Source of the DNA: DAOUAE01 sp034433795
GTDB taxonomy: Bacteria; Chloroflexota; UBA6077; FW602-bin22; DAOUAE01
Assembly (NCBI GenBank): GCA_034433795.1
Contig: DAOUAE010000025.1
Coordinates: 1 to 64,000, forward strand
DNA length: 64,000 nt
Direction: 5' to 3'
A program made the position numbers and the translations under genes. Positions 57,183-64,000 of the stretch are shown one piece after another. Within the stretch, counting starts at the first letter, position 1, and every line of letters begins with the position of its first letter. Under the pieces are notes generated by a model, which saw nothing but the letters and a program-made list of their open reading frames with translations, did no database searches and had not been told where the DNA came from.

Positions 57183-57201
57183 GACCGCTGCCGGCCTCCC
57201 C

Positions 57202-57217
57202 GCGCCCGGCCGGGCGC
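57202..57217. terminator. possible bidirectional terminator between dapL and the convergent gene
   Basis: An exact 16-base palindrome GCGCCCGG-CCGGGCGC in the gap between convergent genes, followed by TCTGTG. The lack of a T-run makes it weak. Confidence 0.35.
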
Positions 57218-57245
57218 TCTGTGATCCAGGGGAGTGGCCCGGGGC

Positions 57246-59297
57246 TCACCAGGAGAAGGCGCCCAGGGCCTGCCACTCCTCGGGGGTGAGGCGCGACCAC
57301 TCGAAGAAACTGGCCCCCAGGGCGCCGTGATCGCGGGCGGCCCGCAGAACGCCGCGGATCTCGGCCGCCGTCGGGTTGTTGGGGCCGACGTTATTGCCGT
57401 AGGCCGGGTCGTAGGCCGGACCGATGACGGCGATGGGGTGGTCGGGACGGCCGGTGCGCTGGCGGATGAGGGCGAGGCTCCGGGCCACGTACTGGTAGGC
57501 GTCGGCCTCGCTGTAGCGCTGGCCGGGCCGACGGTAATAGTCCATCGGGGCGATGGCGTTCCAGCTGCGGGCCACCTCGGTCCAGGGGTAGCGCTGGCCG
57601 TGGTAGCTCTCCGGCGGGTAGGTCACGGCCACCAGCAGACGGTCCGGCCCCAGGAGAGCCCGCAGGATCTGGCCGTAGGCCCGGACCGCCGCCGGGGCCA
57701 TGTTCTGCTCGATATCGGCGGCCAGCCCATCCACCATCTCCCCCCCGGGCGTGCGGTAGGTGGCCACCATGTAGGCCAGGTCGAGGTCCAGGGCCAGGTC
57801 GTGGAGATAGGGATAGACCCAGGCGATGACCGCCAGTCCGGCCTGGTGGGCCACGGGCAGAAGCGCGTTGAGCCCCTCGGCCCCGTAGAAGCCCTGGGGT
57901 GACCGGGCGACCTGGAAGTAGAGATGGCGCAGACCGTTGGCCCGGGCCGCCTGGACCAGCACCTGGGGGGTGGTGCGCTGGAGCGTATCGTATTTCACCC
58001 AGAGGCCCTTGCCGGCGATCGGGGCCTGAATGGGCCGTCCGCCGACCCAGCGGGTCAGGGGGTCCTCCTCGATCAGGACCACCGCCTCCGCCCGGACCCA
58101 GCCGCGCTGGTCGTCGGCCGTGAGGTAGTACCAGCCCTGGTCGTCCCGGGCGGTCCACTCGCTGACGGTTCCGGTCTGGTCCGCGGGGACCTGACCCACC
58201 ACCGGGCCGGCGGGGGTGGCGTGCAGGCTGGCGGCGGTCACCACGCGGGCCGGGGCGTTCAGCGACCGGGGAGCCGGCTGGCGGGGGGCTGGGGGTGGCC
58301 AGGACCCGATGTTGCGCGAGGCCGGCGGTGAGACCGCCGGGTAGGGACTGAAGTCGACCTGGCTGGCCAGCACCCAGCCGCGCAGGGCGTTCCAGAGGTC
58401 GATCTCCAGCCAGCGGGCCGCGCCGACCTGACGCTCGCCGGTGACCCGCACCGGCAGGTTGCGCAGGAGTCGGGCCAGAAGCGGGGCGTCCTCGTCCGGG
58501 GCGGTCCGGACCTCAGCCAGGTTGGCGGTGACGCGGGCGGTGGCCGCCGGAGCCCGGGGGGAGAGTTCCGGCTGGAGGGCCGCCGTGGGGAAGAGGCCGG
58601 CCTCCTTGGCCAGGTCGCCCCCGTTGGCCACGGTCGTCTCGCCCCGGCGGGCCCAGGGCACGTCGACCTTCCACTCCTGGATGACGGCACGCTGGAGGCG
58701 GATGGCATAGTGGTTGCCCATATCCTCGACCGGCGAGGTCGGCAGCCCGTACAGACGCAGAGGGTCGGGGACGGCGAAGTAGCGGGCCCGGATGGCCGGT
58801 CGGGCGTTGAGGAGGGCCAGCCGCTTCTGGACGATCTCCGCCCAGGAGAGGCCGGCGTCGAAGTCCGGCGGGAGCGGCCGGGGTGTGCTGCGGTAGACGT
58901 AGAGCCAGTCATCGAAGCCGTGCCGGCTCAGGTCGTCGAAGGTGTTGAGGAAATAGACCTGGCCGACCTCGGGCCGCCACTGGAAGACCGCCTTCTGCAG
59001 GACCTGGGTGACGAACCCGTCCCAGACGAAGCGACGGGAGACCGGATAGCCGAGCGTGCGGACGCCGCCGAGGGCTTGAAAAGTCGTCCAGAATGGGATA
59101 TTATCTGCATCAGTCAGGCTGAAACCCGCCCTTCCGTCCGGCGTGCCGCCAGTCTGGCCGAAGAACCAGCCCCGCGTGAGCGGGAAGTCCAGCCCGGTCG
59201 AGAGTGGCGCCGCCGCCGTCGGTCCGGGCAGAGCGAGGACGACCAGCCAGAGCAGGGGTACCAGGAACGGCAGGCGGCGCCAGACTCGCTGCCCCAT
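57246..59297 (-). CDS. secreted SH3b-domain protein with glycoside hydrolase-like domain
   Basis: A 683-residue protein with a signal peptide (ending GPTAAA). The N-terminal 200 residues contain LGGVRTLGYPVSRRFVWDGF and LPTSPVEDMGNHYAIRLQRA, repeats common in Chloroflexota envelope proteins. Two SH3b-like domains follow (about 245-315, RVTANLAEVRTAPDEDAPLL; and 345-415). The last 270 residues (KGLWVKYDTLQRTTPQVLVQ...) form a TIM barrel of the putative glycoside hydrolase type, with a possible catalytic Asp in MVDGLAADIEQ and APMDYY. The GGAGGGGACGG site precedes ATG 59297. Confidence 0.8.
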   Translation of the reverse strand: MGQRVWRRLPFLVPLLWLVVLALPGPTAAAPLSTGLDFPLTRGWFFGQTGGTPDGRAGFSLTDADNIPFWTTFQALGGVRTLGYPVSRRFVWDGFVTQVLQKAVFQWRPEVGQVYFLNTFDDLSRHGFDDWLYVYRSTPRPLPPDFDAGLSWAEIVQKRLALLNARPAIRARYFAVPDPLRLYGLPTSPVEDMGNHYAIRLQRAVIQEWKVDVPWARRGETTVANGGDLAKEAGLFPTAALQPELSPRAPAATARVTANLAEVRTAPDEDAPLLARLLRNLPVRVTGERQVGAARWLEIDLWNALRGWVLASQVDFSPYPAVSPPASRNIGSWPPPAPRQPAPRSLNAPARVVTAASLHATPAGPVVGQVPADQTGTVSEWTARDDQGWYYLTADDQRGWVRAEAVVLIEEDPLTRWVGGRPIQAPIAGKGLWVKYDTLQRTTPQVLVQAARANGLRHLYFQVARSPQGFYGAEGLNALLPVAHQAGLAVIAWVYPYLHDLALDLDLAYMVATYRTPGGEMVDGLAADIEQNMAPAAVRAYGQILRALLGPDRLLVAVTYPPESYHGQRYPWTEVARSWNAIAPMDYYRRPGQRYSEADAYQYVARSLALIRQRTGRPDHPIAVIGPAYDPAYGNNVGPNNPTAAEIRGVLRAARDHGALGASFFEWSRLTPEEWQALGAFSW

Positions 59298-59420
59298 CCG
59301 TCCCCTCCGACAGAGTTCTTCGCCTCCGAATTCTAGCAGGCTCGCCTGTCCACCGACGCCGCCGTCGTCCGGTGGTGACCAGTACTTTCGGGCTAGCCTG
59401 CCGCGTCCCTGGCATAGCCA

Positions 59421-59449
59421 TTGCGGAGGCTGGTTTTATCAGGTAAAAT
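59421..59449 (+). promoter_or_regulatory. promoter of the DUF4175-like/DUF58/VWA operon
   Basis: TTGCGG (59421-59426), 17-base spacer, TAAAAT (59444-59449), 22 bases before the ATG at 59471. Confidence 0.6.
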
Positions 59450-59470
59450 CTCCGTCGTAAGGTGGTGCCC

Positions 59471-61276
59471 ATGCGTGCGCGGTCGTTCGCTCCGTCGCTG
59501 CTCCCCGCAGGCCCGACCTTCAGCCTGCAGCGTGGGCTCCACCGGGCCGGCCAGGCTCTGCTCCGGGCCAGCCTCTGGCCGTTTTACTACCGCAGCCCGC
59601 TGGTCGCCCTGGGAGCGGCGCCGGAGGGGCCGCTGGTCCTGGGCACCGCCGATGAGGATCCCCGCCTGCACGAGCTGCTGGCCCATCTGGCCAGTCTGCG
59701 CCGCCGCCTCTGGTGCGTCCGCGCGCTCCTCATCCTGGCCCGGACGCTCACGCTCGCCCTGCTCTTCCTTCTGGCCACCATCGCTCTGCGCTCTCTGGGG
59801 CTGCCTCTCACCTCCACCATCGCCGAGCTGGGGCTGGCGCTTCTCGGCCTCTGGGGGCTCTTCGTGGCGCTCCGCCAGCGGATCACGCTGCTGGAGACCG
59901 CCCGGCTGGCCGACAGAGCCGGGGGGCTCCGCGAGCAGCTGGCCACCGCCACCGAACTGATCCTGCGCGGTGACAACCGGCCGCTGGCCCGGGCCCAGAT
60001 CCGCCGGGCCACCGATCTGGCCTGGCAGCTCGACGCCGCGGCCCTTTTCCCCTGGCAGCTGCCCACCCGCGACGGCCTGGCGGTGGCCGCCACGGGCGGG
60101 CTGGTCGCGCTCCTGGTTCTCCTGGCCAGTCTGCGGCTGACCCTGCCGTGGGGCCTGCCGGGCACCGGTGCGGAGGTGGCCAGCACCCCGGTGCCGGGTG
60201 AGGAGTACGCGGTGGTTCCGGCGACCGGCGACTACACTCTCCTGGAATACGGTGACCCGGCGGCGATGACGACCTCTGCCCTCGACGAACTGCGTCGCCA
60301 GCTGGAGAGCCAGAACCTCTCGCCCGAGGAGATCGCGCAGCGGCTGGCCCAGGCCGAACAGGAGATCCTCCAGCGCAACCTCCTGGCCAGCCGCCAGCGT
60401 GAGGCCCTGACCACGCTGGCCGAGGTCCTGAGCGATAACTCGGTCACCGCCGACGTGGCCGCCAGCCTGCGCAAAGGGGAGTACGAGCAGGCGGCCCAGC
60501 AGATGGCCGAGATCGGACGCCAGGCCCAGCAGCTTTCGCCCCGCGCCCGCGCCGATCTGGCCCGCAAACTCCAGGAGGCGGCCACCCGCGTGGCCCCGGC
60601 CAACCCCGACCTGGCCCAGCGGCTGGCCCAGGCCGCCCGCTCCCTGGCTCAGGGGAATCCACCGCCCGAGCAGGCCCTGCGCGACCTGGGCGAGGGGATC
60701 AAACAGACCGCCGAGGCGATGCGCGGCCAGGGCGATCCCTCCCAACTGGGCGACCCCAGCCAGGCCCTCGATCCCAGCCAGATCGAGCAGCTGGCCGGCG
60801 CCCTGCCCAATCCCGCCGATATGGAGTCGCTGGGCGATCCCGCGGGCGATATGAGCATGCTGGCCAACGGCCGGGGACAGACCGACCCGAACGGGCAGCC
60901 ATCCGCCACAGGCGGGTCCGGTCAGGACCTGGCGGCCGGCGCCGACGGCGCGATCACCAATCTCCAGCCCGGCGAGGCCGCCGGCGGCGCCGGCGCGGGA
61001 CCGGGCAACCCCGCGGCGGCGGCCGCGTTGAGCCGCCTCAACGCCCTGGGCAAACTCCTGGAGATCCCGGGCCAGGCCAGCAGCGGCCCCGGTACCCTGG
61101 AAAACGATCCCCGGGCCCCGCTCGTCTTCAGCCACGACGGCAGCGTGACCACGCTCTCTTCCACCTCCCGCCCGCAGTCGACCACGCCGATCAATGCCCG
61201 CGGGGAGAGCAACTTCGTGCCCTGGGAGAAGCGCCCGATCGTCCGTGAGTACTTCAGTGGCAGTCCGGCCCGATGA
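59471..61276 (+). CDS. DUF4175-like membrane protein with helical and low-complexity C-terminus
   Basis: A 601-residue protein. It has two N-terminal transmembrane helices (about 90-140) and a third near 215-235. A helical region rich in Gln/Ala/Leu follows, including LDELRRQLESQNLSPEEIAQRLAQAEQE (coiled-coil prone). The last 180 residues are Gly/Pro/Asp/Gln-rich with QGDPSQLGDPSQALDPSQ. It resembles DUF4175 proteins that sit beside DUF58 and BatA genes. ATG 59471 follows AAGGTGG; GTG 59462 is possible. The stop overlaps the DUF58 start. Confidence 0.72.
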   Translation: MRARSFAPSLLPAGPTFSLQRGLHRAGQALLRASLWPFYYRSPLVALGAAPEGPLVLGTADEDPRLHELLAHLASLRRRLWCVRALLILARTLTLALLFLLATIALRSLGLPLTSTIAELGLALLGLWGLFVALRQRITLLETARLADRAGGLREQLATATELILRGDNRPLARAQIRRATDLAWQLDAAALFPWQLPTRDGLAVAATGGLVALLVLLASLRLTLPWGLPGTGAEVASTPVPGEEYAVVPATGDYTLLEYGDPAAMTTSALDELRRQLESQNLSPEEIAQRLAQAEQEILQRNLLASRQREALTTLAEVLSDNSVTADVAASLRKGEYEQAAQQMAEIGRQAQQLSPRARADLARKLQEAATRVAPANPDLAQRLAQAARSLAQGNPPPEQALRDLGEGIKQTAEAMRGQGDPSQLGDPSQALDPSQIEQLAGALPNPADMESLGDPAGDMSMLANGRGQTDPNGQPSATGGSGQDLAAGADGAITNLQPGEAAGGAGAGPGNPAAAAALSRLNALGKLLEIPGQASSGPGTLENDPRAPLVFSHDGSVTTLSSTSRPQSTTPINARGESNFVPWEKRPIVREYFSGSPAR

Positions 61277-62268
61277 GCGCCCGTTGGCGTCGTTGGCTTG
61301 ACCGGCTGTTGGAACCGAGCGCCGTCCTGCTCCGCCAGGCGCGGCAGGTCCTGACCACGGCCACCCGCTGGCGTGGGCAGCCGTCGACCGGGTCGCTGCC
61401 GCTCGACGAGGCCTTCCTGGAGCGGCTGGAGCGGCTGCAGATCGCCGCCCACCAGGTGGTGCGTCAGGGGCTGATCGGCGAGCACAAGAGCCGCCGCAAG
61501 GCGACCTCGCTGGAGTTCGCCGACTACCGTCACTACGCCGTGGGCGACGACTTCCGCCGCATCGACTGGAACGCCTACGGGCGCCTGGAGGAGCTCTTTC
61601 TGAAGCTGACCGAGGCCAAAGAGGACGTTGTTCTCCATCTGCTCATTGACTGCAGCCGCTCGATGGACTGGGGCCAGCCGAAGAAGCTCGACTACGCCCG
61701 GCAGGTGGCCGCTGCGCTGGGGTACATCGCCCTGGCCCGGTTCGACGGGGTGGTGGCCGCCGGCTTCAGTCACTGCCTGCACGCGTACCTGCCGATCACG
61801 CGGGGCAAGGGGCGGGCGCTGACGCTTTTCGCCTTCCTCAATGCCCTGCAGCCGGGCACCACCACCGACTTCGACCTGGCCCTGGCCGAGTTCTGCCAGC
61901 GCCTCCGGCCCCGGGGCGTCTGTGTCCTCATCTCCGATCTCTTCACCGCCCGGGGGCTCGACGGCGGTCTGGACCAGCTCGCCCGCCACGGGCTGGAGAC
62001 GGTGGTCATCCACCTGCTGGACCCGGCGGAGCTGCGGCCGCCCTTCCGGGGCGACCTGGAACTGGTGGACATGGAGACCGGCGAGCGGCTGGAGGTCAGC
62101 CTGGGCAGCGAGGCCCTCCACAGCTACCAGCAGCGGCTGGCCGCGTGGTGCGCGGAGGTGGAGGCGGTCTGCCGGCGCTGGGGGGCGCGCTACCTGCGGG
62201 TCGACACCGGGGTGCCGTTCGAGCGGCTGGTGGTCCACTACCTGCGGGCCCGGGGGGTGGTGCAATGA
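61273..62268 (+). CDS. DUF58 domain protein (VWA-like)
   Basis: A 331-residue cytoplasmic protein. The DUF58 motif GEHKSRRKATSLEFADYRHYAVGDDFRRIDWNAYGRL is near residues 75-110. A von Willebrand A-like part has LLIDCSRSMDWG (MIDAS DxSxS) and CVLISDLFTARG. Such proteins are partners of MoxR AAA ATPases in metallo-chaperone systems; the MoxR gene is not in view. It overlaps both neighbours (ATGA). Confidence 0.92.
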   Translation: MSARWRRWLDRLLEPSAVLLRQARQVLTTATRWRGQPSTGSLPLDEAFLERLERLQIAAHQVVRQGLIGEHKSRRKATSLEFADYRHYAVGDDFRRIDWNAYGRLEELFLKLTEAKEDVVLHLLIDCSRSMDWGQPKKLDYARQVAAALGYIALARFDGVVAAGFSHCLHAYLPITRGKGRALTLFAFLNALQPGTTTDFDLALAEFCQRLRPRGVCVLISDLFTARGLDGGLDQLARHGLETVVIHLLDPAELRPPFRGDLELVDMETGERLEVSLGSEALHSYQQRLAAWCAEVEAVCRRWGARYLRVDTGVPFERLVVHYLRARGVVQ

Positions 62269-64000
62269 GCCTGCTGGCGCCGGCGGCCGCGGTGTTCCTG
62301 GTCCTGGGCCCCCTCATCGCGCTGCTGTACCTTTTGCGCGCCCAGCACCAGCGCCAGGAGGTGCCCAGTCTTCTCCTCTGGCGCCAGATCCGTCCGGACG
62401 CCACTGGCCGGCCCCGCTGGCAGTGGCCGCTGCGCCACTGGCTGCTGCTTTTGCAGCTTTTGGCGGTGGCCCTGGGGGTGCTGGCCCTGATGCGACCGGC
62501 GCTGTTGGGCGGGCCCCAGCGGCACCTGATTGTGCTTTTGGACGCCTCGGGCAGCATGCAGGCCACCGACGTCCTGCCCTCGCGCTTTGAGGAGGCCAAG
62601 CGGCAGGCGGCGGAGCTCCTGCGGGAGCTGCGCCCGAACGACGAGGCGACCCTGGTGCGGGTCGGCCCGACCGTCGAGGTGGTGGACACGGGGCCGACCC
62701 GTCAGGCGCTCCTTCTGGCCCTGGGGGCGCTCCAGCCCAGCGCGGGCCAGGCCGATGTCCGCGCGGCTCTGCAGCTGGCCGCCACGCTGGCCCGGGAGAA
62801 GGGGGGGCTCGTCAACGAGGTGGTCTTCTTCACCGACGGGGCCTTCGGGCCCCTGCCCCAGATCGACCTGGGGGGGGCCCAGCTGCGCTTCGTGACCATC
62901 GGCCAGGGGGTGGACAATCAGGCCATCGTCAACCTGCGGGTCCGGCGCGTCCTGGACGGGGGCGCGCGGTTCGAGGGCTTTGTCCGGATCGCCAACTTCG
63001 GCGACGCCGAGGTGGAGGTGCCGGTCAAGGCCCTCGCCGACGGCGCGCCCATCGACCTGCGGCGGGTGCGGGTCCCGGCGCGCGGCCAGCAGGAACTGAC
63101 CATTCCGCTGCCGCAAGGGGTGCGGCTGTTGGAAGTGCGGCTGGAGCGGGCGGATCTTCTGGCCATCGACAATGTGGCCCAGGTCCTCCTCCCGGTCGAC
63201 GAGATCGAGGTGCTTTTGGTCTCGGCCCAGCCGACCTTCTGGGAACGGACGCTGCGGGCGGTGCCGGGGGTGCGGGTGCGGACCCTGCGGCCCCCCCAGT
63301 ACACGCCCCAGCAGACGGCCCCGATCGTGGTCTTCGACAGTTTCCTCCCCCGGACGCTCCCGACCACGAGTCTGCTCCTCATCAACCCGCCGCCGCAGAA
63401 CGGGCTCCTCGAGGTCCGGGGGGAGGCGCGGGACCAGCCGGTGGTCTGGACCAACCCGCGCAGTCCGCTGTTGGAGGCGGTGGACCTGAGCGGGGTGACG
63501 GTGCCCAAAGTCCCGCGCCTGGTGCCCCCGCGCTGGGCGACGCCCAGTGTGCAGGGGCCCGAGGGGCCGATCGTGCTCGAGGGGTATCTGGAGGGGCAGC
63601 GGGTGGTGATCTACGCCTTTGACGCCCGCCAGCCCCTGGCCGATTTTCCCCAGCGGCTGGGCTTCCCGCTTCTGGTGGCCAACACCCTGACCTGGCTGAG
63701 CGCGGCGACGCTGCCGCCGACGCTGCGGCCGGGGGAGGCGCTGACGCTGGTGCCGCTGCCCGAGGCGCGGGAGATCGCCGTGCGCGATCCCGTCGGGCGC
63801 CTGTTTGTTTTCCCGGTGCGCGGACGGGCGCTGACCTTCAACCAGACCGAGGCGGTGGGCCGCTATGAAGTGGTCCAGCGGGTGGGAACCCAGGTGGTGC
63901 CCCAGCCGGGGTTCGTGGTCAACGCGGGCGACGAACTGGAGTCCGACATCCGCCCCCACGCCTACGCGCCGGTCGCCGGGGGGGCGGCGCTGGCCGGGAT
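62265..64000 (+). CDS. BatA/VWA-domain membrane protein (cut by window edge)
   Basis: Open to the last base, at least 578 residues. The N-terminal BatA region has a helix (AVFLVLGPLIALLYLLRA) and a second (LLLLQLLAVALGVLALM). Then comes a VWA domain with MIDAS LLDASGSMQATD and VVFFTDGAFGP. Beta-rich repeats follow. It belongs to the DUF58/MoxR system: BatA-like proteins probably respond to envelope stress. The 3' end lies beyond the window. Confidence 0.88.
   Translation, partial: MSLLAPAAAVFLVLGPLIALLYLLRAQHQRQEVPSLLLWRQIRPDATGRPRWQWPLRHWLLLLQLLAVALGVLALMRPALLGGPQRHLIVLLDASGSMQATDVLPSRFEEAKRQAAELLRELRPNDEATLVRVGPTVEVVDTGPTRQALLLALGALQPSAGQADVRAALQLAATLAREKGGLVNEVVFFTDGAFGPLPQIDLGGAQLRFVTIGQGVDNQAIVNLRVRRVLDGGARFEGFVRIANFGDAEVEVPVKALADGAPIDLRRVRVPARGQQELTIPLPQGVRLLEVRLERADLLAIDNVAQVLLPVDEIEVLLVSAQPTFWERTLRAVPGVRVRTLRPPQYTPQQTAPIVVFDSFLPRTLPTTSLLLINPPPQNGLLEVRGEARDQPVVWTNPRSPLLEAVDLSGVTVPKVPRLVPPRWATPSVQGPEGPIVLEGYLEGQRVVIYAFDARQPLADFPQRLGFPLLVANTLTWLSAATLPPTLRPGEALTLVPLPEAREIAVRDPVGRLFVFPVRGRALTFNQTEAVGRYEVVQRVGTQVVPQPGFVVNAGDELESDIRPHAYAPVAGGAALAG

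Noticed and set aside
1..64000. tRNA, rRNA, CRISPR arrays or complete insertion sequences
   Set aside because: No tRNA cloverleaf, rRNA-like segment, regularly spaced repeats or intact element with terminal inverted repeats was found by eye. Only a transposase tail at 1-118 is present.

Overview
The window is GC-rich bacterial chromosome, dense with genes and with many 4-11 base overlaps between them. There is no rRNA, tRNA or CRISPR array. A fused NuoB-NuoC-NuoD subunit, the DapL route to lysine, and DUF4349 and DUF5719-like proteins fit a Chloroflexota-type bacterium, perhaps thermophilic. That placement is an inference from gene content. Many promoters are readable as sigma-70-type boxes with a 17-18 base spacer (TTGACR / TATAAT-like).

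Layout. 1-118: tail of a transposase-like gene. 442-1557: citrate synthase with a clear terminator. 1730-7444: TPP enzyme, Gfo/Idh/MocA oxidoreductase, sugar isomerase, small monooxygenase-like protein and a secreted glycosidase. A chain of perfect hairpins lies before the oxidoreductase. 7453-8257: DUF1992 and YggT genes on the minus strand. 8391-15439: an extended mercury-resistance operon with an ArsR-type regulator, short MerB, MerA and MerE-like protein. It continues with a PQQ-propeller lipoprotein, a small CxxC protein, a TlpA-like thiol oxidoreductase, Lgt, a MerP-like HMA protein and CcdA. 15673-16773: zinc alcohol dehydrogenase.

16770-19843 (minus strand) is the most unusual part. 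A His-containing membrane protein is followed by a rhodanese whose active-site CxC is encoded as UGA-ACC-UGA. This reads as a double-selenocysteine (UxU) protein, with a hairpin directly after the second UGA. Next comes a MerA-like flavoprotein that keeps a C-terminal Cys-Cys pair but has Asp in place of the second redox-active Cys.

20024-28102: NuoBCD fusion, DUF554, proline dehydrogenase, a CDF metal transporter with extended tail, a YggX-like zinc-ribbon protein, a HAD-like protein and a racemase-family protein. 28227-33245: carbohydrate and envelope genes. 33419-38960: DUF4242 protein, then a taurine/nitrate-type ABC transporter fused in one operon with an AprA/FrdA-like flavoprotein and a two-cluster ferredoxin. 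38685-43558: a repeat-containing secreted protein, DUF4349 protein, MBL hydrolase, flavin reductase and SDR. 43586-44435: thioredoxin and DUF4395.

44649-53495 (minus strand) is a complete System I cytochrome c maturation operon with a Cys-type CcmE and two extra genes. 53600-57182: NiaR and the DapA-DapB-DapL lysine genes. 57246-59297: secreted SH3b/glycosidase-like protein. 59471 to the end: a DUF4175-like, DUF58 and BatA/VWA cluster cut by the window edge.

Thiol and chalcogen redox chemistry recurs throughout: mer with TlpA/CcdA, the Sec-rhodanese, Trx/DUF4395 and Ccm. The Sec-rhodanese operon is the best candidate for an undescribed system.
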